Source: JAXLWB01 sp046328715 (lineage in GTDB: Bacteria; Chloroflexota; Anaerolineae; Caldilineales; Caldilineaceae). Taken from it: a DNA stretch of 64,000 bases. Positions 33,729-42,787 of this stretch are shown piece after piece; the first letter of the stretch is position 1; every line of letters begins with the position of its first letter. The position numbers and the translations under genes were made by a program. The stretch lies in the NCBI GenBank assembly GCA_046328715.1, contig JAXLWB010000029.1, forward strand, positions 61,812 through 125,811, given 5' to 3'. The notes below the pieces were generated by a model. That model was not told the origin of the DNA and made no database searches. It was given only the letters and a program-made list of their open reading frames with translations.

Positions 33729-34360
33729 AGTGCTTCTCCTCAAACAAACAGAAATGAAGGGGTTAGATTGACATAACAAACCTTAACGGAACTATATTAT
33801 AGCATAACAAATCTCCTAGCCTGGCCCGACTTACGAGTTTCGGGTTCGGCAAGAAATCTGCGAGATAGTCTGTCATTCTTCGCTCGAAAACACGCTCACT
33901 CAGAATGACAAGCTGCTCTTCCAGAGTCAGTTGCTGCGGTTAGTTTCTTCGTAGTCAACCGTAGCAAAGTTTTATGGGAAGCTGGGTTTGTTTAGTGTCC
34001 TTTTTATTTCAACAAATCAATATTACGTTTGTCATTACGCTTTGTATAACATACTCAAATTTTCAACAGAATTAGTCGTTTGCGAGTTCGTTGCTCGCTT
34101 ATTGACCGATCTGATTGTAAAACAAATGTGACGGGTGCTGATTGAACGCCACTTGCTGGCATAGGATGGCTATCCAAACTATGATAAGCTGAATTGTTTG
34201 TACTTTGCTCTGTTAAAATTCACCGTGCTATACTTGCCACATAACTCGTGATTTTCACACTCGCTGGTTTAGTGATACCGATGGTTGCCACTACAGCGCA
34301 TTTCTGCGCTATAAGGATCTATGTATTGATGTCTGTTCGTTCTTGAAATCGAGTCTAATC
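33729..34360. other. Long AT-rich spacer upstream of mscL and the SH3 lipoprotein
   Basis: 632 bases without a gene. Features seen: an extended -10 for mscL on the minus strand (TG-C-TATAAT, 33796-33804); a hairpin TGTCATTCT/AGAATGACA (33871-33879 with 33902-33910); and a weak plus-strand promoter TTGCTC-18-TATACT (34205-34234) about 120 bases before the lipoprotein start. Confidence 0.5.
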
Positions 34361-35449
34361 ATGCTTGAATCGTTTGTTCACAATCGTACTGTAGGTCGTC
34401 TTGCGCTTTTACTGGTGCTGGTGCTGTTTGTTTTTGCTGCATGCACCTCACAATCGGGTACAAACTCCAATCTTGCCTCCTTGGTTGCGCCCCAGGGCAA
34501 TTTGCCGATTGAAAGTGTGTTGAATTACGAAGTAGCCTTTCCTTCTCCGACGCCCCCAGCCACTGAATCGTTGCCGACCCCTACGCCCGAAGCGGGTAAA
34601 CAAAAGCAGTACGCCGTGATTATCACGAGCAATGCACGTGCTAACATTCGTGACAATGCCTCTACCGGTGGAACCATTATTGGCAAAGGTAATCCAGGGG
34701 ATGCCTTTGAAGTACTTGGTAATACGAGCGATGGGGAATGGTATCAGGTTTGTTGTGTTGCGGGCACCGATAAGAGCGGATGGGTTGCTGCTTCGGTTGT
34801 GCGCATTACCGATAATCCTACAGGGCCTGTCAACACAGCAGTGAAAAGCAGCGATACCCAGAGCACGACAGCAACGCTACTCAATAGCGATCTGACCGTA
34901 AAATGGAGTGTCAACTGGCAATGTGGATCTGAACGCTGCACGGTCAAACAATGCAGTGGTACAGTCGATGCCGCTGTAAAACGGCCGAATGCCACCCAAT
35001 GGCTCCCAATCGAGCATAACGTAACCTGGGATAAAACCTGTTTTTCAACCGATAATTGGGTTTTTGACGTGGATCGCCTGACTGGCAAAGAGCGCACGGG
35101 CGAATATGAGAATAATTTCCTTTACAGCTATTGGCTCGGTGCTGCCCCTGGCGATGCCAGTGGAGTTTTTCCCATGAAAGACGATAGCGGAGTGCTGGTT
35201 CACTGCTCCGATCCGCAAAAGGTCGAGATCAGCGAGGGCGGTGGTTGGACGAGCGTTTACGATGGCACCACCTGCCACGATCTACGTACGGGCATGCTGG
35301 TTTATATGCGCTATACCAAACGTTGGCTCTTCAGCGGCGACTTCGACGGGCAGAAGTACGATCGTGCCTTCTTTGGCGATACCGAAACGCTTGAGCAGAA
35401 ATTGGAAGATACAAACGTCTCGCTTTCGTTTGTACACAAAGTCAAATAA
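34361..35449 (+). CDS. SH3-domain lipoprotein
   Basis: A 362-residue secreted lipoprotein. The signal segment ends LVLVLFVFAAC, a lipobox. A Pro/Thr linker leads to an SH3b domain (NARANIRDNASTGGTIIGKG to GWVAASVV) with a CC pair, as in the envelope-operon protein at 15668. The remaining 200 residues hold six or more cysteines in a beta-rich region (WQCGSERCTVKQCSG) and are of a type I do not recognise. The ATG at 34361 is preferred to a TTG at 34343. It is a single gene with its own terminator and probably binds the cell wall or surface polymers. Confidence 0.82.
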   Translation: MLESFVHNRTVGRLALLLVLVLFVFAACTSQSGTNSNLASLVAPQGNLPIESVLNYEVAFPSPTPPATESLPTPTPEAGKQKQYAVIITSNARANIRDNASTGGTIIGKGNPGDAFEVLGNTSDGEWYQVCCVAGTDKSGWVAASVVRITDNPTGPVNTAVKSSDTQSTTATLLNSDLTVKWSVNWQCGSERCTVKQCSGTVDAAVKRPNATQWLPIEHNVTWDKTCFSTDNWVFDVDRLTGKERTGEYENNFLYSYWLGAAPGDASGVFPMKDDSGVLVHCSDPQKVEISEGGGWTSVYDGTTCHDLRTGMLVYMRYTKRWLFSGDFDGQKYDRAFFGDTETLEQKLEDTNVSLSFVHKVK

Positions 35450-35535
35450 TAGCTTTTGCTCTGGCCAGCATGGCTTTTGTAGCACAAGATAATTTCTTGT
35501 GCTATTCAGGTGACCTACATATAGCACCAAACTGC

Positions 35536-35590
35536 AAACCGTAAAACGTGGCTCTTATTTCCGAGTGGCGTTTTACGGTTTTGTTTTTCC
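35536..35590 (+). terminator. Rho-independent terminator
   Basis: AAACCGTAAAACG (35536-35548) pairs perfectly with CGTTTTACGGTTT (35569-35581), followed by TTGTTTTT. It ends the SH3 lipoprotein transcript. Confidence 0.85.
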
Positions 35591-35657
35591 TCTAACCGTT
35601 GTTGCTTTCCACTTTCTGTCACAGCACCCTTTGATTTTGACGATTTTGATCCTCCTA

Positions 35658-35690
35658 TTGACTTTTCTGGAAAAAGGTATACAATATACC
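35658..35690 (+). promoter_or_regulatory. gntR promoter with FCD-type operator (site 1)
   Basis: TTGACT (35658-35663), a 16-base spacer and TACAAT (35680-35685). The palindrome GGTATA-CAA-TATACC (35676-35690) covers the -10 box and contains the FCD/FadR-type half-site pattern TNGTATAC. It is probably autoregulatory. The leader to the start codon is about 245 bases. Confidence 0.7.
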
Positions 35691-35938
35691 GAAATTTTGG
35701 CGAAAATTCTTGTTTCGTAAAGTGATATTTTTGAATTCATGCGCATTTTATGTAACACTGTGGCTTTACTTAATTGTAATCCTAACGACTGCAAAAGTGT
35801 CCTCTTCCCAGATTGTATATGCTCGTGTTTATAGGCGCGGGCTTTGTATTTTTACAGGCCACTTTCACCGCAATCATAGGGCAAAATTCATCGACCGCTT
35901 AATTTACGCTGAAATCTAATTCGGAGATCTTTTTTTTT

Positions 35939-36625
35939 ATGGTTACTTCTATTGACCTTACCCCTGTTGAACAACGCACGCTGAGTGATGAGGCCGCCGA
36001 TAAGTTGCGCCTTGCCATTCGTAGTGGGACATTGGCTCCCGGCGCAAAGCTCGTTGAACGCGATCTGGCTGACCGATTAGGCATGAGCCGCATCCCCATT
36101 CGCGAAGCGATTCAAAGGTTGATTGAAGAGGGAATTGTACGTAAAGAACCACATCGTAGCACCTATGTCTACATCCCGACACGACGTGAAATTGAGGAAA
36201 TCAGTTCGTTGCGCGTGGTATTGGAGCGTTTTGTGGTGGAACGTGTGATCGAACGTTGGCAACCCGAACATGAGCAAGTGCTGCGCCAAATTGTCAATGA
36301 AATGCGCAAAGCGGGTGAACGTCACGCGCTACAAGAGGTGTATGAGGCTGATTATCGATTCCACTTCACACTGTGGGAGATTGCCGAACATAGTTTGTTG
36401 CTTGAAGTGATTTCAAGCTTGCGCTCACGCATCAGTCGTTTTCTCTATGAGGCGAATAGTTCCTTCTACGAATCGCAGATCCATTCGCTGGACAGTCATA
36501 TCAATGGCCACGATGATCTGATCGAGATCTTCAAGAGCCGAGACGTGATCAAAGCTCAGGAAGCGATCGTGGATCACGTCTTAGGTGCCAAGGAACGCAT
36601 CCTAACCTACTGCAATCTTCAGTAA
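35939..36625 (+). CDS. GntR-family (FCD subfamily) transcriptional regulator
   Basis: A 228-residue repressor. The N-terminal winged helix (residues 12-80) has SRIPIREAIQRLIEEGIVRKEPHRSTYV, and the all-helical FCD ligand domain carries candidate metal ligands Asp in YEADYRFHFTL, His in SHINGHDDL and His in IVDHVLG. FCD regulators usually sense sugar acids, dicarboxylates or fatty acyl compounds. It is divergent in role but adjacent to the ABC operon at 36701-42323, and matching palindromes at 35676, 42526 and 60544 suggest which genes it controls. GGAGAT precedes the start. Confidence 0.93.
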   Translation: MVTSIDLTPVEQRTLSDEAADKLRLAIRSGTLAPGAKLVERDLADRLGMSRIPIREAIQRLIEEGIVRKEPHRSTYVYIPTRREIEEISSLRVVLERFVVERVIERWQPEHEQVLRQIVNEMRKAGERHALQEVYEADYRFHFTLWEIAEHSLLLEVISSLRSRISRFLYEANSSFYESQIHSLDSHINGHDDLIEIFKSRDVIKAQEAIVDHVLGAKERILTYCNLQ

Positions 36626-36628
36626 AGC

Positions 36629-36692
36629 AGTAGGTCAGTGGGACAGTAAGACAGTAATCAGGATACTGCCTACTGACCCACTGACCTACTGT
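36629..36692. repeat. Inverted repeat of the CAGTAGGTCAGTGGG type
   Basis: The left arm (36629-36657) and right arm (36665-36692) match over about 25 positions. It lies between convergent gntR and the M24 peptidase gene and probably ends both transcripts. Confidence 0.8.
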
Positions 36693-36700
36693 CTATTGAC

Positions 36701-37870
36701 TCACTCCAACGGCGTGCCCCACGGAAAATCGGGGAAAATATCTGGATCTCCGCTCGGCTGGATCACCATCATCTTTTCACATTTGCCGGTCGCCTCTTCA
36801 CTGTAACAACCCGTTTCGATACAGATCACCATCCCAGCTTGCAGAATTGTCTCGTCGGTAGGGACAAACCAGGGCGCTTCATTGACCGTTGTACCGATGC
36901 CGTGGCCCACATAGTGACCCAACTTGAGGCCATACTTGTCATAGGCGGCACGTGCCGCTTCAAAAAGGTCGCAGGCACGCACGCCCGGTCGCGCTTTGCT
37001 GACGCCCGCATAGAACGATTCACGGGCGGCACGGGCATATTGCTTTTGGATTGCGCTTGGTTCACGTCCGATCACCATCGTGTTGGCCATGTCGGCCCAA
37101 TAGCCGTTGATGCGCGGGCTGATGTCCAACTCGGCAATATCGCCTGGTTGGGTGATATTGGCAAGCGGTCCGCCCGGAGAGACGGTTTTATTGCGTGGCC
37201 CGCAGACCAATTCACCCGCAATATAGAACTTGCCGCCCACATGTTCATGCATGGCTTTGGTGATACCTGCCCACAACTCAAATTCACTCAGCCCAGCCTG
37301 ACGGGTCAGCCGCATCAGCTCCTTGTGGGCAATGTTAACAACCTCCGCGGATTGTTTGAGCAGTGCAACCTCCCGTTCGGTTTTGACCATGCGCGCCCGT
37401 GCCAATGCTGGACCGGCTTCAACCAATTCAACATTGGGAAGTTCTTCTTGAATCACACGGTGCACAGCCAAGGGTAGAGTTTTTTCCTCTACCGCCAACT
37501 TGGCCTCACTTGTGCCGATCCCGCTCTGTCGAATGGCTTGGCGTACGGTGGACACAAAGTTGTCGCGTGACATCTGTTTGGCAAAAGGCTCAAAGACTTC
37601 AAGAACACCGAAACCAAGGACATTGGCAAAGTCGCTTTGTTGGCGCGCACCCGTGGCATAATGTTGATTGGCCACCAGCGTAGTTGACTCCTCGGTTACG
37701 CCAAAAAGCGCCAAGGGCGGACCAAAGTTGAGATGGGCCAACGGTCCAAATTCGACCGGCACTTCGTAGTGGCTGACATAGGTTACATTTTCGGGGGAGG
37801 TCAATAATGCCCAGTTGGCACCCAACTGTTGCAGTTCAGCACGCGCTCGTGCTAATTCTTGGTTTGTCAT
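36701..37870 (-). CDS. M24-family metallopeptidase, Xaa-Pro aminopeptidase-like
   Basis: A 389-residue creatinase/aminopeptidase P-fold enzyme. All five metal ligands are present: Asp249 (ELDISPR), Asp260 (YWADMAN), His323 (VGHGIG), Glu352 (ICIETG) and Glu365 (KCEKM). It would remove an N-terminal residue before proline or cleave a small amidine such as creatine; family members near transporters often do the latter type of work. It is the last gene of the ABC operon, two bases after a permease, so its substrate is probably what the transporter imports. Confidence 0.9.
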   Translation of the reverse strand: MTNQELARARAELQQLGANWALLTSPENVTYVSHYEVPVEFGPLAHLNFGPPLALFGVTEESTTLVANQHYATGARQQSDFANVLGFGVLEVFEPFAKQMSRDNFVSTVRQAIRQSGIGTSEAKLAVEEKTLPLAVHRVIQEELPNVELVEAGPALARARMVKTEREVALLKQSAEVVNIAHKELMRLTRQAGLSEFELWAGITKAMHEHVGGKFYIAGELVCGPRNKTVSPGGPLANITQPGDIAELDISPRINGYWADMANTMVIGREPSAIQKQYARAARESFYAGVSKARPGVRACDLFEAARAAYDKYGLKLGHYVGHGIGTTVNEAPWFVPTDETILQAGMVICIETGCYSEEATGKCEKMMVIQPSGDPDIFPDFPWGTPLE

Positions 37871-37872
37871 GG

Positions 37873-38748
37873 TTACCCCTTCACGGCTCCGGCAGTCAGA
37901 CCAGAAATGATATAGCGTTGCATGGAAAGATAGAAGATTACGGGCAGAATCGAGAAAACCGTCCCTGCCGCCATATATTGTTCAATCGGCGTGTCGGCAA
38001 TCGAGCGCAAGGTGGTCAAGCCAACCGAGGCGGGCTGTAAACTGCCACTGGAAAGCAAGATCACTGCGAAAAGATATTCATTCCAGGCGGAAAAGAAGGA
38101 GACGACCGCTACCGCCACCAGCCCCGGCGTGGACAAGGGCAACACGATCTGCCATAGTACGCTGAGTTCATTTGCCCCATCGACCACGGCCGCGTCCAAA
38201 CACTCGGGCGGCACCGTATCAAAGACATTTTTCAAGATCCAGACGCAGATCGGCAAGGCAAACGCTGCATCTACTAACGAAAGCGGCGGCAATTGATCCA
38301 ACATGCCGATGCGCCGGTAGATGATGTAGAGTGGAATGATGATCAGAATCTCTGGCAACATCTGGGTGACGAGCAGAAACAGCCCAAAGAGTGAACGTCC
38401 CTTCCAGCGCAAATTGGAAAGGGTGTAGGCTCCCGGAACCGCCAGCGCCAGACAGATCAACATTGCCATTAGCGCAATCAAAAACGAGTTCTTGATCCAC
38501 AAGCCCATCGGATGTTCGGCAAAGAGTGAGGTAAAGGGCTTGAAGTTGATCTCCTGCGGAAAGAGCGGCGGCGGATAGTGCATGGTGTATTGATTGGGCT
38601 GCAACGTACAGACCAACATCCAGTAAATCGGGAAGATGGTCAGCGCTGCCACCGCAATCACCGTGATATAAAGTACAATCTTGCCCAGCACCTGCCCTGG
38701 CTTGACACCTTTTTTGCTGGGTTGCGCCTCGACTGCCAGTTTCGTCAT
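37873..38748 (-). CDS. Carbohydrate-type ABC permease (MalG/UgpE family)
   Basis: A 291-residue inner-membrane subunit with six helices. The EAA loop reads ECLDAAVVDGANELSVLWQIVLPLSTPGLVA, the MalG-type coupling sequence for the ATPase. Two starts are possible: ATG 38757, which overlaps the upstream stop but sits against its AGGAG, and ATG 38748, which lies ten bases after AGGAG and one base after the stop. The latter is preferred. It pairs with the permease at 38750. The operon lacks an ATPase gene, so a shared MsmK-type ATPase from elsewhere must energise it. Confidence 0.92.
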   Translation of the reverse strand: MTKLAVEAQPSKKGVKPGQVLGKIVLYITVIAVAALTIFPIYWMLVCTLQPNQYTMHYPPPLFPQEINFKPFTSLFAEHPMGLWIKNSFLIALMAMLICLALAVPGAYTLSNLRWKGRSLFGLFLLVTQMLPEILIIIPLYIIYRRIGMLDQLPPLSLVDAAFALPICVWILKNVFDTVPPECLDAAVVDGANELSVLWQIVLPLSTPGLVAVAVVSFFSAWNEYLFAVILLSSGSLQPASVGLTTLRSIADTPIEQYMAAGTVFSILPVIFYLSMQRYIISGLTAGAVKG

Positions 38749-38749
38749 C

Positions 38750-39661
38750 TTAGCCATTCTCCTGCATACGGCGGCTCTGCAAAATAATAAAGAAAAATGC
38801 AATCACTAGCGAGACCACAAAGCCTGCCACCCCAAACGCCGTTGCATAGGAGTAGTCGTAAAAACGAAAGGCTGTGTTGTAAATGCGCATTACGATCGTC
38901 TCAGTTGCACCTGACGGCCCACCGCCGGTCATCAAAAAGATGAAGGTAAATTGTTTAAAGGAGAAGATGGAGGCCAATACGACCAGCAGCTCTAATGTCG
39001 TCCAGATGCTGGGAATGGTAATGTGCCGGAATAATTGCAGGCCATTGGCTCCGTCCACTTTGGCGGCTTCATAGATCTCTTGTGGCACGGCTTGCAAAGC
39101 TGCCAGGATTACTAGGCTATAAAATGGAAAAGCCTTCCACGAAGTGATCAGTACGATCCAGGCCATCGCTAGCCACTTGATCTGTAGCCATTGCGGATTC
39201 TCGGTGACACCGGGCAACATGCGCGCCAACAGGTTGATGACGCCAAATTGCGGGCTGAGGATCCAAAGAAAGATCATAGCCACCGGTACATCCGGAAAGG
39301 CCCAGGGCAACATTAACATCGCTCGTGCCGCTGGACGAAAGCGGAAAGGTCGATTGAAGAGCAACGCCGTCACTAGACCCGCGCCAATCGCCACGGCTAT
39401 TACCAACGCAGTAAAGATCAGGGTCGTCTTCATCACCTGCCAAAAGCCAGGGTCGTTGAACATACGTGTGTAGTTCTTCAACCCGACCCAGGTTGGCGGC
39501 TCGTTGGCTGCCAACTCGATCTGTTGGAAACTGCCATAGATGCCCTGGGCAATGGGGTAAATAATCAGCACTGCCTCGTACAGCACAATTGGCAGCGCTA
39601 ACATATACGGTAAAATCCGCAGACGCTGACGATTGCCTGTGGCGGCCTTCACATTGCTCAT
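38750..39661 (-). CDS. Carbohydrate-type ABC permease (MalF/UgpA family)
   Basis: A 303-residue membrane subunit with six helices and the EAA loop QEIYEAAKVDGANGLQLFRHITIPSIWTTLE. The N-terminus reads MSNVKAATGNRQRLRILPYMLALP. The ATG at 39661 is supported by GGGGGAAGGA just upstream; the longer frame is repeat sequence. Its partner permease follows immediately. Uptake of a sugar, sugar acid or glycerol-phosphate-like compound is expected for the family, but an M24 peptidase in the operon leaves an amino compound possible. Confidence 0.92.
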   Translation of the reverse strand: MSNVKAATGNRQRLRILPYMLALPIVLYEAVLIIYPIAQGIYGSFQQIELAANEPPTWVGLKNYTRMFNDPGFWQVMKTTLIFTALVIAVAIGAGLVTALLFNRPFRFRPAARAMLMLPWAFPDVPVAMIFLWILSPQFGVINLLARMLPGVTENPQWLQIKWLAMAWIVLITSWKAFPFYSLVILAALQAVPQEIYEAAKVDGANGLQLFRHITIPSIWTTLELLVVLASIFSFKQFTFIFLMTGGGPSGATETIVMRIYNTAFRFYDYSYATAFGVAGFVVSLVIAFFFIILQSRRMQENG

Positions 39662-39693
39662 AATCCTTCCCCCGATCTTCAGTGCGCCAGTGA

Positions 39694-39764
39694 GACAGTA
39701 GGACAGTGAATTCGTTCGACTGACCCACTGACCCACTGACCCACTGTCTCACTGTCCTACTGTC
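39694..39764. repeat. Inverted repeat with CTGACCCA triplet in its loop
   Basis: Arms 39694-39709 and 39749-39764 are exact reverse complements. Their loop holds three tandem copies of the eight-base word CTGACCCA (about 39719-39745). The right arm encodes the last codons and the TGA of the dehydrogenase gene. Confidence 0.85.
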
Positions 39765-40801
39765 TTACTATTTTCCCGCAGCGGAAACCTTGGTACAACG
39801 GTTGGGTTGACGATATTTTCCTGTAACGGCCAACGCCCACTGAGAATGTCGATGATGTTATGGATCCCCGTCATGTAAATCTCTTCGCTGGCTTGAACCG
39901 AGCCAGCTGCAACATGGGGGGTCAGAATCACATTCTCCATATCGGTAAGTGGGTGCAGGCGCGGTGGCAACTGTTCGGCAAAGATGTCGATCATCTCGTA
40001 GGTATCAATGCCCGCTCCAGCCAGTCGTCCTTGTTGTAACGCATCGATCAGTGCCGGCTCGTCAACTAGTGCTCCACGCGAGGTATTGATCAGAAACGCT
40101 GTGGGTTTCATCTTGCGCAGTGCCGCCTCATCGATCATGTGGTAGGTGGCTGGCGTCAAAGGCACATGCAGCGAGACAAAGTCCGACTCACGCAAAATGG
40201 TGTCCAGGTCTGTCATCTGTACACCCAAGGCATCGGCTTCGTCGCGTGGGGCATTTTTGTTGTTGCGCGTCGCCAAGACGCGCATACCAAAGCCACGTGC
40301 CCGACGCGCTGTTTGTACTGCGCTACGTCCAAAACCTACCAATCCCAGTGTCGTATGGCTCATTCGTTGGTTGCGACTCACCTCACGTCGCGCCCGCATC
40401 ACGTTGCCTTCGGCCATCGCATTTTGTGCAACGGTGAGCTTGCGGGCCAAACTTAGCAACATCGCCATGGCGTGGTCTGCCTGCTCTTCCACACAGAAGT
40501 AAGGGGTGTTGGTGACCACAATGCCCAACTGGGTTGCCCGAGCGACATCGATCTTGTCGGTCCCCGTGCCCATGCGCGAGATCGCACGACATTGGCTCAT
40601 GGCCTCGACAACACTCGTCGGCAAACGGGTGCCAACCAGCGTGACAATGTCAGCATCATGCAGCAGAGGAATCATTTCAGCGGGATCTTCGGCATCGACA
40701 ATGGTGACTGGTAGCCCATGTGCTGCAAAGGCGGCGAGTTCTGCTTGGCTGGGGTGGAAGATCGGTGCAGTCAGGCGAACAATCTTGAATTGAGAGAACA
40801 T
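39749..40801 (-). CDS. D-2-hydroxyacid dehydrogenase family protein
   Basis: A 350-residue NAD-dependent enzyme like phosphoglycerate dehydrogenase. The nucleotide motif is LGLVGFGRSAVQTA near residue 150. Catalytic Arg lies in INTSRGALVD, Glu in GIDTYE and His in ILTPHVAAG. It would interconvert a 2-hydroxy and a 2-keto acid. The C-terminal SKTVGQ is encoded by an arm of the intergenic inverted repeat. It sits between the binding protein and the permeases of the ABC operon, so it probably processes the imported compound. Confidence 0.9.
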   Translation of the reverse strand: MFSQFKIVRLTAPIFHPSQAELAAFAAHGLPVTIVDAEDPAEMIPLLHDADIVTLVGTRLPTSVVEAMSQCRAISRMGTGTDKIDVARATQLGIVVTNTPYFCVEEQADHAMAMLLSLARKLTVAQNAMAEGNVMRARREVSRNQRMSHTTLGLVGFGRSAVQTARRARGFGMRVLATRNNKNAPRDEADALGVQMTDLDTILRESDFVSLHVPLTPATYHMIDEAALRKMKPTAFLINTSRGALVDEPALIDALQQGRLAGAGIDTYEMIDIFAEQLPPRLHPLTDMENVILTPHVAAGSVQASEEIYMTGIHNIIDILSGRWPLQENIVNPTVVPRFPLRENSKTVGQ

Positions 40802-40810
40802 AGGTGGCGC

Positions 40811-40880
40811 GGGTAGCGTATGGCGAGTGGCGAATCAGAATCCTGCGCGTTAGCAAGGAGTCCCGACTTGCCACTCGCTA
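40811..40880. repeat. Inverted repeat GCGAGTGGC/GCCACTCGC
   Basis: GGTAGCGTATGGCGAGTGG near 40811 pairs with CCACTCGCTACC near 40871. It borders the 113-base palindromic element, together filling the spacer within the ABC operon. Confidence 0.7.
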
Positions 40881-40991
40881 CCCCACCCTGACCCTCCCCT
40901 GCTAAGGGAGGGAACTGTCACGGGGCAAACAAACTTTGTCGTTCGTTCGTGATTGTTCCCTCCCTGTTTTGGGGAGAGTTAGGGTGGGGTA
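40879..40991. repeat. 113-bp palindromic element with terminal inverted repeats
   Basis: The ends are inverted copies matching at 19 of 21 bases (TACCCCACCC... / ...GGGTGGGGTA). An internal stem CCCTCCCCTGCTAAGGGAGGG is shared with the two 134-base units at 45127 and 45273. It resembles a non-autonomous MITE or REP-like element and lies between the binding-protein and dehydrogenase genes. Confidence 0.8.
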
Positions 40992-40997
40992 TATTTT

Positions 40998-42323
40998 TTA
41001 CTTAATCCGTTCGGCCAATGCCTCGGCTTCGGTCTGGGCAGCGGCCATGGCATCCTCAACTGAGGTGCTGCCGGTGAGCACATCGCCCATGTGGGTGATC
41101 ACGATCTGTCCCAACTCCTGGAAGTTGTAGATGAAGTCGCCGACTACGTCGAACGGCGTGACGTAGGAGACGCCATCATAGCCTGGCTTCAACCATTGCA
41201 GTTGATCCAGATATTCTTTGCGTGCGGCAGACGGCTGGGCAAAGATTACATCTTCGCAGCCTTCGACCATACGGCGATAGTTATCTGGTTTGTAGACATA
41301 GGTGACGAACTCTAATGCTGCATCCTTCACCGCTGAACCGCCGTTGATCATCATTGGGTGGATGCGGGCGATCGACTTGTTGCTGGCCCACGGGATCGGC
41401 GCGCTGCGCAACTGCGGGTAGAGATCCGGATATTCGGGCTTGAAGCTACCCACCGCAGCCGAGACGAACATACCCTGTGCCACTGCACCGGTACCAAAGA
41501 GACGGCGTCCGGTGGGGCCATCAGCGCCCTGTGGCATCGCAGCATCGTACATATCCTTGAAGAGTTTCATACCCTTGATGATTGGTTCGGAGGTCAACAG
41601 CGGTGTCTTCTCCTTGGCCCAAACGCCATCATAGGGCATACACCACTCTTCGAGTTGGAACCAGAAATCAGAAGGCTCCTTGACTAGGTGGTTCATAAAG
41701 AAGCCATACTTCTGATTGTCGCGATCGGTGAGCGTCTTGCTCAGTTCGATCCACTCTTCCGGCGTCTTGGCCGGAGTGACCTTGGCTTCTTCATAGCGCT
41801 GCATATTGTAGAGCAAACCAAAGGCCACCGTTACCATGTCGAGACCATAGAGGTGACCATCTTTGCGCAGGAAGTCGTGGGCTGAACTCAGATCTTTGAT
41901 GTCGTTGCGTGTCAACACATCATCCAGAGGTGCCAACAGGCCTGAGCGCACCATACGGGGTGCCAACTCGGGTGTGGCCATTAGGATGTCGCCGTCCAAC
42001 TTGCCTGATTGCGTCTGTACGATAATCTTGGTTGTATAGTCATCAAAGGGAATATTCTCGGTGGTGACTTCGATATCCTTCTGTGACTTATTGAATTCAT
42101 CAACCAGGGCCAACCAGGTTTTGCCACGATTGCCTTCCTGGAACCACCAGGAGAGGTAACGAACCGTCTGTTTTGCGCCTGTGTTGACTGCGGGAGCACC
42201 AGGTGCGGCAGATGGTGCAGTTCCGGCTGGTGCACAAGCCGCCAATGCTGCACCCGCGCCTGCCACTGCCGCGGTCTTGAGGAAATCGCGGCGACTCATC
42301 AGTTGAGTTTTTTGCGTGGACAT
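40998..42323 (-). CDS. Extracellular solute-binding protein, carbohydrate ABC transporter
   Basis: A 441-residue binding protein of the MalE/UgpB type. The N-terminus SRRDFLKTAAVAGAGAALAAC combines a Tat-type twin arginine with a lipobox, so it is exported folded and lipid-anchored. The family core is visible in TKIIVQTQSGKLDGDILMATPE and LYGLDMVTVAFGLLYNMQRYEEAKVTPAKTPEEW. AAGGAGA precedes the start. It is the first gene of the minus-strand operon; its promoter probably lies in the divergent region with operator site 2. Confidence 0.93.
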   Translation of the reverse strand: MSTQKTQLMSRRDFLKTAAVAGAGAALAACAPAGTAPSAAPGAPAVNTGAKQTVRYLSWWFQEGNRGKTWLALVDEFNKSQKDIEVTTENIPFDDYTTKIIVQTQSGKLDGDILMATPELAPRMVRSGLLAPLDDVLTRNDIKDLSSAHDFLRKDGHLYGLDMVTVAFGLLYNMQRYEEAKVTPAKTPEEWIELSKTLTDRDNQKYGFFMNHLVKEPSDFWFQLEEWCMPYDGVWAKEKTPLLTSEPIIKGMKLFKDMYDAAMPQGADGPTGRRLFGTGAVAQGMFVSAAVGSFKPEYPDLYPQLRSAPIPWASNKSIARIHPMMINGGSAVKDAALEFVTYVYKPDNYRRMVEGCEDVIFAQPSAARKEYLDQLQWLKPGYDGVSYVTPFDVVGDFIYNFQELGQIVITHMGDVLTGSTSVEDAMAAAQTEAEALAERIK

Positions 42324-42380
42324 AACAATCGTCTCCTTCTGAACTTGTGTGAAATTTTACGATCCAGCGAAATGAGTCAA

Positions 42381-42465
42381 ACAAAGGGGCAGAGTCGCAA
42401 AGTTGCAAAGTACAGAGCGACTTCGGCCGCCATCATACCATCCTGTAACTATTTTGCCCCTTTGT
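42381..42465. repeat. Inverted repeat of the GCAAAG type
   Basis: ACAAAGGGGCA (42381-42391) pairs exactly with TGCCCCTTTGT (42455-42465), with further partial pairing inside. It lies in the leader of the ABC operon. Confidence 0.7.
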
Positions 42466-42505
42466 ACCTCTTACTGATTGGCTCATGCGTATTTTGTATG
42501 GAAGG

Positions 42506-42540
42506 TTGACACACTGTCAAATTTTGGTATACAATATACT
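42506..42540. promoter_or_regulatory. Divergent promoter with FCD-type operator (site 2)
   Basis: Plus strand: TTGACA (42506-42511) and TATACA (42528-42533), 16-base spacer. TTGACA-CAC-TGTCAA is itself a palindrome, giving a minus-strand TTGACA (42520-42515) with TACAAA 16 bases on. The operator GGTATACAATATACT (42526-42540) differs from site 1 at one base. Confidence 0.65.
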
Positions 42541-42703
42541 GATCTAACTGACCAACAATTAAAGAGACTACCAACTACTGAGTGTTTCTCTTTTGAGAAG
42601 CTGGGCTACGAACGAAGCCATTCATTTCTGTTGATAGGCAACCAAGAATAGGTTAGAATGCAAATTCATGGGAAGTTTCATAAACCGGCGGTTGCCGCTC
42701 AGC

Positions 42704-42742
42704 AACATTTTGCATACCTCGTGGGGGCGCTATCAAAATGTT
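42704..42742 (+). repeat. Hairpin in the leader of the AceE-like gene
   Basis: AACATTTTG (42704-42712) and CAAAATGTT (42734-42742) are exact inverted copies around a 21-base loop, 45 bases before the ATG at 42788. It could influence translation. Confidence 0.5.
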
Positions 42743-42787
42743 ACCTGGTGCAGCGCAATGGCATAAGTGTACAACAGCTCTGTAGCT

